A stretch of DNA of 5,395 nt, taken from NCBI GenBank assembly GCA_955652845.1, contig CATPBY010000205.1, forward strand, positions 1-5,395, read 5' to 3'. The translations under genes and the position numbers were made by a program. This document shows, in pieces, positions 1 through 5,103 of this stretch. Every line of letters begins with the position of its first letter. The stretch's first letter is position 1. Source of the stretch: an uncultured Terriglobales bacterium. GTDB taxonomy: Bacteria; Acidobacteriota; Terriglobia; Terriglobales; Acidobacteriaceae. The notes under the pieces are model-generated. The model searched no databases and was not told the DNA's origin. It saw only the letters and a list, made by a program, of their open reading frames with translations.

Positions 1-325
1 ACGGGTGCCAGTACCGCATAGCCACGAAGCAGTGCGCGTCCAATCCAGATTCCCTCAGCCGGAATTCCAAAGCGCGCGCCTGTTGCTCGGTGAAATGGCG
101 GATAGGCGACCCCCCGCCAATGACGGCGTAGTGATGCTGTACCTTCCTCGCCCGGGTGCTGGAAATCAGTTTGGCGAGAGGCTTGCGCCCGATGTGAGCG
201 AAGGGGAAATCAATGATGTCGGGATCACAAAAAAGATTAAAAAGAAAGGGCTCGATCGCCTCCAGCGTGTCGGGGCCGCCGAGCTGGAAGAGGACTACAC
301 CTACACGCCGTGTTGGGTTCGCCAT
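1..325 (-). CDS. hemH: Ferrochelatase, N-terminal part (runs off left edge)
   Basis: Reading the minus strand from the ATG at 325 gives 108 codons with no stop before the window edge. The protein opens with a short beta strand followed by FQLGGPDTLEAIEPFL (13-28), then DPDIIDFPFA (34-43), KPLAKLISSTRARKVQHHY (48-66), IGGGSPI (69-75) and MRYWHP (103-108). These are the landmarks of the first ferrochelatase half-domain, in the right order and spacing. The family inserts ferrous iron (or acts on coproporphyrin in some bacteria) in the last steps of heme synthesis, in the cytoplasm or at the membrane. The catalytic His lies further on, outside the window, so integrity cannot be judged. The start is firm: an in-frame TAA lies 12 codons upstream, no other ATG/GTG/TTG occurs between, and AAGGA sits 10 nt before the ATG. 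The gene follows the isocitrate dehydrogenase with a 101-nt gap. Protohaem versus coproporphyrin specificity cannot be told from this part. Confidence 0.93.
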   Translation of the reverse strand, partial: MANPTRRVGVVLFQLGGPDTLEAIEPFLFNLFCDPDIIDFPFAHIGRKPLAKLISSTRARKVQHHYAVIGGGSPIRHFTEQQARALEFRLRESGLDAHCFVAMRYWHP

Positions 326-351
326 CCTCCGGGTGTCCTTGCAGAAAGAGG

Positions 352-381
352 ATGTTACTTAAACTCCGGAGGGTTCGTCAA
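352..381 (-). promoter_or_regulatory. Candidate sigma70-type promoter of hemH
   Basis: On the minus strand, TTGACG (381-376, 5/6 match to the -35 consensus) is followed after 18 nt by TAACAT (357-352, 4/6 match to the -10 consensus). Initiation about 7 nt downstream would leave a 5' leader of about 20 nt carrying AAGGA before the ATG at 325. The hemH start is 101 nt from the upstream stop codon, which is room for an independent promoter. This is prediction by eye only. Confidence 0.4.
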
Positions 382-426
382 CGCGGAACTGCCGAATGGC
401 GTCGGTGAGAATCACCAAACGCTGCT

Positions 427-1470
427 TTACGCGCGGGATATCTCGGCCGCGGTCTCGACGGCGGAAGGAGATTCCATAACCTCAATGATGGAATCAGCAA
501 ACTCCGAGGTTCCCGCCTTGCCGCCAACATCCCGGGTAAGTTTCTCGCGAGTGCGGTAGACGGTTTGGAGCGCGTGGCGAATTTTGTTGGCGGCATCATG
601 CTCTCCGAGATGCCGCAGCATGAGCAGCGAACAGCGGATCACTGCCGTCGGATTCGCGATGTCCTTTCCGGCAATGTCAGGAGCGGAGCCGTGAACGGCT
701 TCGAAAATCGCGCAGCTCTCGCCCAGGTTAGCGCTCGGCACCAGGCCCAGACCACCGACGAATGCCGCGCAAAGATCGGAGATGATGTCGCCGTAGAGGT
801 TCTCCATCACCAGCGTATCGTATTGGTATGGGTTCATCACCAGCTGCATGCAGGTGTTGTCGACAATGTGTTCGCCATAGGTAATTTCCGGATATTCCTT
901 GGCAACATTACGGCAACAGCGCAGAAACAGGCCATCCGACAGCTTCATGATGTTGGCCTTGTGGATGGCATGGATCTTCTTGCGTTTATTTTTGCGCGCA
1001 TACTCGAAAGCAAAACGCGCAATGCGGGTAGAGGCTTTCTCAGTGATGATCTTGATACTCTCAACCACTCCGGGCACGACCTCGTGCTCGATTCCGGAGT
1101 AAAGGCTCTCGGTATTTTCGCGCACAATGATCAGGTCGACGTCGGGATAGCGCGTTGGGATATGGGGCAGGTTGCGGATCGGCCGGAAATTTGCATAAAG
1201 CTCGAATTGCTTGCGCAGCGCAACGTTGATACTGGCAAACCCGCCGCCGATGGGCGTGGTTACCGGTCCCTTCAGTCCCACCCGGGTGCGTTCGATGGAT
1301 TCCGTCAATTCCTTCGGAATATATTCGTGATACTTCTCAAAGGCCTCAGCGCCCGCCTGGAAAGATTCCCATTCAAACTTGATGCCGGTAGCTTCCAGAA
1401 TGCGCACCGCGGCTCGCGTGACCTCGGGCCCAATGCCGTCGCCGGGAATCAGTGTGATTTTGTAAGCCAT
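427..1470 (-). CDS. NAD-dependent isocitrate dehydrogenase (isocitrate/isopropylmalate dehydrogenase family)
   Basis: Counted from the ATG at 1470, the 347-residue protein begins MAYKITLIPGDGIGPEV, the standard family opening. Visible active-site motifs are SINVALRKQF (80-89) with YANFRP (92-97), equivalent to the isocitrate-binding Ser/Asn/Arg cluster. ENTESLYSGIEHE (118-130) carries the conserved Tyr. IHKANIMK (169-176) carries the catalytic Lys. NLYGDIISD (224-232) carries the metal-binding Asp residues. HGSAPDIAGKDIANPTA (260-276) has Asp-Ile where NADP enzymes such as E. coli Icd have Lys-Tyr, which indicates NAD use. The predicted reaction is isocitrate to 2-oxoglutarate plus CO2 in the TCA cycle, in the cytoplasm. 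3-isopropylmalate, homoisocitrate or tartrate dehydrogenase are less likely given the ENTESLYSGIEHE segment. An alternative ATG at 1503 adds 11 residues, only 4 nt after the nrdR stop, with AGGAAGAG just upstream of it. I prefer 1470 on family alignment, but the choice is open. Length is normal, and the gene is probably co-transcribed with nrdR. Confidence 0.92.
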   Translation of the reverse strand: MAYKITLIPGDGIGPEVTRAAVRILEATGIKFEWESFQAGAEAFEKYHEYIPKELTESIERTRVGLKGPVTTPIGGGFASINVALRKQFELYANFRPIRNLPHIPTRYPDVDLIIVRENTESLYSGIEHEVVPGVVESIKIITEKASTRIARFAFEYARKNKRKKIHAIHKANIMKLSDGLFLRCCRNVAKEYPEITYGEHIVDNTCMQLVMNPYQYDTLVMENLYGDIISDLCAAFVGGLGLVPSANLGESCAIFEAVHGSAPDIAGKDIANPTAVIRCSLLMLRHLGEHDAANKIRHALQTVYRTREKLTRDVGGKAGTSEFADSIIEVMESPSAVETAAEISRA

Positions 1471-1507
1471 ACTCGACTCATGTGACGTAGGCGCCCTTGC
1501 CATCCCA

Positions 1508-1987
1508 CTAGCTCTTCCTGGCCTCTGGAGGCTCCTTGGTCTTCAGTAAATCCTTGAGCTCTGCCATAAATTCTCTTACATCTTTGAAATCCAGATAAAC
1601 CGAGGCAAAGCGCACGTAGGCAACTTTGTCGTGACGCCGCAAGCGGTTCATGATCAACTCGCCCAGTTCGCTGGTTTTACGTTCCCGCTCTGGCGACTCG
1701 ATTACAAAGCCTTCCGCCTCGTTCACAATTTGTTCCAGCTTGCTGATGGGCACGGGGCGCTTCTCGCAGGCGCGCAGCAAGCCGTTCAGCACTTTCTGAC
1801 GATCAAATTTTTCCCGGCGGCCGTCTTTTTTTACCACCATGTAGGGAATTTCGTCGATGCGCTCATAGGTGGTAAAGCGCTTCTCGCATTTCAGACACTC
1901 CCGGCGGCGGCGAATGGAATCCGCTTCTTTGCTCTCGCGCGAATCCACCACCTTGTCATTTGCAAATCCGCAAAAAGGGCACTTCAT
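1508..1987 (-). CDS. nrdR: Transcriptional repressor NrdR
   Basis: The complete 159-residue protein is recognisable end to end. The N-terminal zinc ribbon has its four cysteines at C3, C6, C31 and C34, with VVDSRESKEADSIRRRREC (13-31) between the pairs. The ATP-cone domain follows, from about 47 to 137, including VVKKDGRREKFDRQK (51-65) and VAYVRFASVYLDFKDV (122-137). NrdR binds ATP/dATP and represses ribonucleotide reductase operons through paired NrdR boxes, adjusting dNTP supply in the cytoplasm. Length matches the family (about 150-160). No nrdA/B/D/J gene or obvious NrdR box is in the window, so its targets lie elsewhere. The start at 1987 gives the canonical MKCPFC opening, although no clear Shine-Dalgarno precedes it. 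The stop is 4 or 37 nt from the dehydrogenase start, depending on the start chosen, which suggests one transcript. The upstream gap to the membrane-protein gene is 68 nt. Confidence 0.96.
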   Translation of the reverse strand: MKCPFCGFANDKVVDSRESKEADSIRRRRECLKCEKRFTTYERIDEIPYMVVKKDGRREKFDRQKVLNGLLRACEKRPVPISKLEQIVNEAEGFVIESPERERKTSELGELIMNRLRRHDKVAYVRFASVYLDFKDVREFMAELKDLLKTKEPPEARKS

Positions 1988-2007
1988 TGCGCTTGGGAAC
2001 CGATTGC

Positions 2008-2013
2008 ATTGTA
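2008..2013 (-). promoter_or_regulatory. Weak candidate -10 element upstream of nrdR
   Basis: TACAAT on the minus strand (5/6 match to TATAAT) lies 20 nt before the nrdR ATG, in the 68-nt gap after the membrane-protein gene. No good -35 hexamer is found at 16-18 nt, so this may be chance. If real, the leader would be only about 14 nt. Confidence 0.2.
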
Positions 2014-2055
2014 ACAGTCGCCACGACGGTTGGCAGAAGGCCGTCGAGACCCAGA

Positions 2056-2925
2056 CTACGTGGTGGTGGACTCCTCCGCACTCCGGCTTTCTTTAGAAAG
2101 CCTGCGGAAGGAAAGACGTTCCCGATGCGCCAGGAAAAGCCCCACCGGAACTACGGCGATGAATGTGACCAGCCAAAGCATAATTCCGCAACTGGCGGCG
2201 AGTTCTTTAGGAACGTCAAAGATATGCTCGAGCGCGGCAATGGTGGCGAGTTGGGAACCGCCGCCCACCCCCGGCAATTGGATGAAGGAGCCAACCATGC
2301 TGGCGCCCATCAGGAGCAGTACCTGGGTCTGCGGTATCTGGAGTTCGTCGGCGGAGTAGGAGTGAGTTACTTCCTTGTAGGCGACCGCGATGACGCACCA
2401 CATAGCGATTGAGACCAGCACCAGCAAAATCAGCGAAACAGGATTGTGAATGGTGTTCAGGCCGCCGCGAAACTCCCGAATGCGGAGGGCAATGCGGCTT
2501 CCCAGGTTGGAGGCCAAATGAGAAAAACGAGTTTCCACCCAGCTCGCCAAAGCCTCTCCACTCCGGCTCACGGCAATGATTGCGATAATCATCGCCGCTA
2601 CGATCGCCATCAGGATGAAGCCGGCCTCGCGGAACCTCCCGTAGTAGGAAAGCTCTTTTGGTGAACTGGAGAAGAAAATCGCCAGCATCAGCAATACTGC
2701 ATAGGCGCCAAGATCGAAGATTCGCTCGACCGCCCAAACCGCAAGTTGAGAGGAAACGCTCAGGTTTTCCCGGCGCGCGATGAGATAGGGGCGGATCAAT
2801 TCTCCGGGACGTCCAAGCACCGCGAGGCCGGTGAAACCGATAAGGGTGGGCGCGAGTATTTTTAGCGCGGAAGCCTTGGGTCTGACCGGCCGCAGAAAAA
2901 TCTTCCAGCGGATGGCCCGCTTCAC
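2056..2925 (-). CDS. UPF0104 / LPG-synthase-TM-type integral membrane protein, downstream open part of an interrupted gene
   Basis: This 289-codon open frame starts at a GTG and encodes a multi-pass membrane protein. Recognisable landmarks are RAIRWKIFLRPVRP (3-16), GRPGELIRPYLIARRE (38-53), AVERIFDLGAY (65-75), hydrophobic spans near 73-86, 102-119, 164-183, 202-216 and 246-265, and a PGVGGGSQ motif (218-225). These fit the lysylphosphatidylglycerol synthase transmembrane-region family (UPF0104, flippase-like fold). Its members move or modify lipids or lipid-linked substrates; the substrate here is unknown, and no C-terminal aminoacyl-transferase domain is present. The GTG is unlikely to be the natural start. 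Residues before it continue the family pattern (IAYV-KRAIRW), the first TM helix is missing, and that helix is found upstream in the same frame beyond a TAA at 2937-2935. Translation from this GTG would give a protein lacking TM1. The C-terminus (residues 266-289) is charged and Ser/Thr-rich, as is common for a cytoplasmic tail. Confidence 0.82.
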   Translation of the reverse strand: MKRAIRWKIFLRPVRPKASALKILAPTLIGFTGLAVLGRPGELIRPYLIARRENLSVSSQLAVWAVERIFDLGAYAVLLMLAIFFSSSPKELSYYGRFREAGFILMAIVAAMIIAIIAVSRSGEALASWVETRFSHLASNLGSRIALRIREFRGGLNTIHNPVSLILLVLVSIAMWCVIAVAYKEVTHSYSADELQIPQTQVLLLMGASMVGSFIQLPGVGGGSQLATIAALEHIFDVPKELAASCGIMLWLVTFIAVVPVGLFLAHRERLSFRRLSKESRSAEESTTT

Positions 2926-2934
2926 GTAGGCAAT

Positions 2935-3099
2935 TTAGACATACGCGATTCCATGCAGTAAGTGCCGTTTGTTGATGTCATGGGTCTGACTCCAAAACGT
3001 AGCCCAATCGAAATTTCTCCAGGTACGAAATTGGAAATATACAAGGACTATAAAAATCAGCAGGAAGAGCCCATAAATGTAAAGTCGTTTCTTTTCCAT
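2935..3099 (-). pseudogene. 5' fragment of the UPF0104 membrane-protein gene, ending at an in-frame TAA
   Basis: From the ATG at 3099 the minus strand reads MEKKRLYIYGLFLLIFIVLV, continues FQFRTWRNFDWATFWSQ (22-38) and RHLLHGIAYV (45-54), then meets TAA as codon 55 (2937-2935). The next codons, ATT GCC TAC GTG AAG, run in the same frame into the 2925-2056 open frame. Basic residues plus a hydrophobic helix at about 7-24 make a typical first TM segment, and RTW..FDW is typical of this family's N-terminus as I remember it. Read through the TAA, the joined protein is 347 residues, the normal family length, with no frameshift. In relatives this position, between IAYV and IAYV in the second helix, is often aromatic as I recall, so TAC/TAT to TAA is the simplest history. 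No good Shine-Dalgarno precedes the ATG. Whether this is a true pseudogene, an assembly or read error, or a recoded stop cannot be decided here. Confidence 0.8.
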
Positions 3100-3104
3100 T
3101 TATT

Positions 3105-3146
3105 CGGGGCGCCCCGGGCCCCGAAGCACGATACAGGAGTGCTTCG
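3105..3146 (-). promoter_or_regulatory. Two adjacent inverted repeats in the leader of the interrupted membrane-protein gene
   Basis: Bases 3122-3129 (cgaagcac) and 3139-3146 (gtgcttcg) form a perfect 8-bp inverted repeat with a 9-nt loop. Immediately next to it, 3105-3116 (cggggcgccccg) is a perfect 12-bp palindrome. In RNA, GGGGC at 3122-3118 could also pair with GCCCC at 3110-3106 across a 7-nt loop. The structure ends 5 nt before the ATG at 3099. No U-run follows, so it is not a standard intrinsic terminator. It could affect ribosome access or be a relic of the upstream gene's 3' end. The repeats are seen directly; any function is inferred. Confidence 0.4.
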
Positions 3147-3164
3147 TAGAATCCATCTTCCCAA

Positions 3165-3191
3165 AGTAAATCAGGCAAGGACCGGGGTCAA
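3165..3191 (-). promoter_or_regulatory. Weak candidate promoter for the UPF0104 gene
   Basis: TTGACC (3191-3186, 5/6) and TTTACT (3170-3165, 4/6) are separated by 15 nt on the minus strand, in the 196-nt gap downstream of the transglycosylase. The spacer is shorter than ideal. If used, the transcript would begin near 3158 and include both inverted repeats in a leader of about 60 nt. Nothing else in the 3100-3295 gap was recognised: no tRNA and no long open frame consistent with a gene. Confidence 0.2.
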
Positions 3192-3295
3192 CGCGTGGCC
3201 CGTCACATTTCCTTCCGAATGTCGCGCGACGGACGCTGATCACCGCGCGCCGCGGAGCGATTTCGGTTCACGGTTGATCAGTTAGTTGTGCCGAT

Positions 3296-4090
3296 TCAGT
3301 TCGAAGGCTGGGCTGCTTCCTGGGGGAGTTTTGCTTTTGCGGTTGCGGCGTCAGGGGTTGTCTTGGCCGCGGGATGTGCCTTTGCGGCCTTCGCCGCTTT
3401 GCTTTCATTCAACTTCTTGCGATTGAAATCGCGGACAATACGAGCGACATAAGAGCGGGTCTCGCGATATGGAGGCACGCCGTGATACTGCTCCACCCGC
3501 TGTGGACCGGCATTGTAGGCGGCCAGAGCTTTCACCAGATCAAAATTGTAGCGTTCCAGGAGTTCGCGTAAATAGCGCGTTCCCCCTTCCACGTTGGCGC
3601 TGGGATCAAATGAATTTGAAACCCCCAGGTTCGAGGCGGTTTGGGGCATGAGTTGCATCAGCCCACGTGCTCCCTTGGGCGAAACGGCATGCGGATTGAA
3701 TCCGCTCTCGGCATGGATCACGCTGTTCACCAGATCCGGATCCAGATGGTGGCGATCGCTGATGGCGTGGATAACGTCGTCCAGCTTCGGAGCACCTTGC
3801 GGCGTTGCGTCAGGGGCACCGGCAAGTCCGGCAACAGCGACCGATGGAACAAGAGCAGGAGCAGGAGGAGGGGGAGAAAGATCTATCTCAAAGCGGTCGA
3901 TCTGGGCTGTGGGAATGTCAACGTATCCGCCGAGATCGGAGGTCAGATACAAGCGTGTGACCGCCCCCACGGTTTCCCGGCGCTCGTGCCGAATGGAAAA
4001 ACCGTTGTGCAGGATTGCCAGGTCAGTGGCCGCAGCAGGAATCGAGAGCATCAGCCAAGCCAGCGAGACGAGTTTTCGCGACTTCAACAT
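3296..4090 (-). CDS. Secreted lytic transglycosylase (SLT family)
   Basis: The 264-residue protein starts with a signal peptide: MLKSRK, then a hydrophobic stretch 7-18, and a likely cut after A21 (PAAA-TD). Residues 23-70 form a small beta-rich N-terminal region (NGFSIRHERRE, YVDIPTAQIDRFEID). A Pro/Ala linker covers 72-102. The goose-lysozyme-like SLT domain spans about 103-222: HAESGFNP with the predicted catalytic Glu128, GARGLMQLMP (140-149), NVEGGTRYLRELLERY (166-181) and AYNAGP (191-196). Such enzymes cleave the MurNAc-GlcNAc bond of peptidoglycan in the periplasm, forming 1,6-anhydro-MurNAc ends, for wall turnover or insertion of envelope machines. A Lys/Ala/Pro-rich, low-complexity tail (224-264) closes the protein. 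All SLT core motifs are intact. The gene lies 31 nt downstream of the phosphatase gene on the same strand and is probably co-transcribed; the Shine-Dalgarno is weak. The exact SLT subfamily is unclear. Confidence 0.92.
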   Translation of the reverse strand: MLKSRKLVSLAWLMLSIPAAATDLAILHNGFSIRHERRETVGAVTRLYLTSDLGGYVDIPTAQIDRFEIDLSPPPPAPALVPSVAVAGLAGAPDATPQGAPKLDDVIHAISDRHHLDPDLVNSVIHAESGFNPHAVSPKGARGLMQLMPQTASNLGVSNSFDPSANVEGGTRYLRELLERYNFDLVKALAAYNAGPQRVEQYHGVPPYRETRSYVARIVRDFNRKKLNESKAAKAAKAHPAAKTTPDAATAKAKLPQEAAQPSN

Positions 4091-4121
4091 AGTTCGATTC
4101 GCCGGATACTGCCAGCTTCCT

Positions 4122-4976
4122 TCAGGCGCCGATGCGGGATTCCCCTAACACCTGCTCGATGGCCGCCGCCACGCCGTTCTGGTCATTTGGCAGGGTGACG
4201 GTCCAGCCGTTGCGGCGCAGTTCCTCCGACGCATTTCCCATGATAAACGGCAGTCCAGCGAAGGCAAGCATTTCTATGTCGTTGTAATTGTCACCAATGG
4301 CCATGACCTGTTCGCGTGCGATGCCGCGATAGTGGGCCCAGCGCTCGAGGGCATGGCCTTTGGAACACCCCTGGTTGAGGACATCGACAATCGAAAGATC
4401 GCGGACTGGATATTCCGTCCGGAGAACCGTGATGTCGTTCTGCAAGCCACTGGCTGCCACAGTTGCCAGGGCCTGATGCATGCGCTCGATCGGCCCACAA
4501 AACATGGCCTGCACCGGGTCGGTGGTGAGGGATTGTTCAATGGGAATGACAAAGTCAATGTATTGCATATTTTTCTCGAGCCAGCGCTGAATACTGGCAT
4601 TCAGTTCATGCATGTTTTCCAGCACGATGGCGCCATGCGTTTCCCGATCAAAAGTGATGACCGTATTGCCACGAAACTTCCGCATTGCTCCGCAGACGCT
4701 GCGGCAGGTTTCCGCAGGGAGTAGGTCACGATGGAAGGTTTCACCGCTCAGGGAGCGCGTAATCGCTCCGTTCGAGCTGATTATCCAGAGATCGAAGCCG
4801 AGCTGTTGGACAATCGACAACGCAAAAGTGTGGCGCCGCCCCGTTACCACAATCACTTCCACTCCTTCAGCCTGGGCGCGGCGCAGCGCCGCCAGGTCAG
4901 CCGGTGAAATCTGAAACTCGGGATTCAGCAGGGTGCCGTCGATATCAACGGCCAGCAGGCGGATAGGCAGGCTCAC
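4122..4976 (-). CDS. HAD-superfamily hydrolase, Cof type (class IIB sugar-phosphatase-like)
   Basis: The 284-residue protein carries all four HAD motifs. Motif I is DIDGT (11-15) with nucleophile Asp11 and acid/base Asp13. Motif II is VVTGR (43-47) with Thr45. Motif III is Lys206 in SKGHAL (205-210). Motif IV is GDNYND (228-233) with Mg-binding Asp229 and Asp233. ISSNGA (66-71) after motif II and the large insert of about 85-190 between motifs II and III fit a C2b cap, as in the Cof/YbiV/YidA group. Members dephosphorylate sugar phosphates, FMN/pyridoxal phosphate or similar small metabolites in the cytoplasm; the substrate cannot be predicted from sequence. The start codon is GTG at 4976, chosen because MSLPIRLLAVDIDGT places motif I correctly and no in-frame ATG lies nearby upstream. 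No Shine-Dalgarno is visible. It is the first gene of the minus-strand block and is divergent from the gene at 5104. Confidence 0.9.
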   Translation of the reverse strand: MSLPIRLLAVDIDGTLLNPEFQISPADLAALRRAQAEGVEVIVVTGRRHTFALSIVQQLGFDLWIISSNGAITRSLSGETFHRDLLPAETCRSVCGAMRKFRGNTVITFDRETHGAIVLENMHELNASIQRWLEKNMQYIDFVIPIEQSLTTDPVQAMFCGPIERMHQALATVAASGLQNDITVLRTEYPVRDLSIVDVLNQGCSKGHALERWAHYRGIAREQVMAIGDNYNDIEMLAFAGLPFIMGNASEELRRNGWTVTLPNDQNGVAAAIEQVLGESRIGA

Positions 4977-5103
4977 TTTGATGAGTTTATCATTTGAGTT
5001 GTACGGGCAACCGCTCTCAGAGCAGCTTTCGGGAGCTACTCACCCTCCGGCCCCCTGAGCCCATTCGTTTACGCGGTCGCATGCTATAGTGCGCAACAAA
5101 CTC
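4977..5103. other. Divergent intergenic region between phosphatase and TPR-like gene
   Basis: These 127 nt separate two divergently transcribed genes and should hold both promoters. On the minus strand, TTGCCC (5010-5005) and TAAACT (4989-4984) with a 15-nt spacer are a weak candidate; initiation would fall almost at the GTG at 4976. On the plus strand TATAGT is the best candidate (separate entry). A short inverted repeat, gctc-tca-gagc, lies at 5013-5023. No operator for a known regulator was recognised. Confidence 0.4.
5082..5090 (+). promoter_or_regulatory. Candidate extended -10 promoter of the TPR-like gene
   Basis: The string tgctatagt contains TATAGT (5/6 match to TATAAT) preceded by a TG one base upstream, the extended -10 pattern. 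No good -35 hexamer lies 16-18 nt upstream. The ATG is only 13 nt beyond the hexamer, so the predicted leader would be about 7 nt, making the message nearly leaderless. Confidence 0.35.

Noticed and set aside
5..559. 184-codon plus-strand open frame at the left edge
   Set aside because: It overlaps hemH and the dehydrogenase 3' end, which have clear family motifs on the minus strand. The plus-strand translation has no recognisable motif and low-complexity, mixed composition.
565..1485. 306-codon plus-strand open frame antisense to the isocitrate dehydrogenase
   Set aside because: It is long, but it is the complement of a well-conserved gene in a GC-rich genome, where antisense frames stay open by codon bias. 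Its translation shows no domain.
1988..2055. NrdR box upstream of nrdR (autoregulation)
   Set aside because: The 68-nt gap contains no pair of AT-rich ACACWATATATTG-like 16-mers.
3105..3146. Intrinsic terminator of the transglycosylase transcript
   Set aside because: The stems are strong but are followed by AATAAATGG and not a U-run on the minus strand, so the classical terminator pattern is absent.
2978..3178. 66-codon minus-strand open frame in the gap upstream of the membrane-protein gene
   Set aside because: It is in a different frame from the 54-codon N-terminal piece starting at 3099, which has the expected TM1 and joins the downstream gene in frame. The 66-codon product has no recognisable features.
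3100..3295. tRNA or small RNA gene in the 196-nt gap
   Set aside because: No cloverleaf arms, T-loop GTTCRA motif or CCA end could be fitted on either strand.
3594..4198. Overlapping 184- and 185-codon plus-strand open frames over the transglycosylase
   Set aside because: Both are shadows of the minus-strand transglycosylase and phosphatase ends, whose catalytic motifs are intact.
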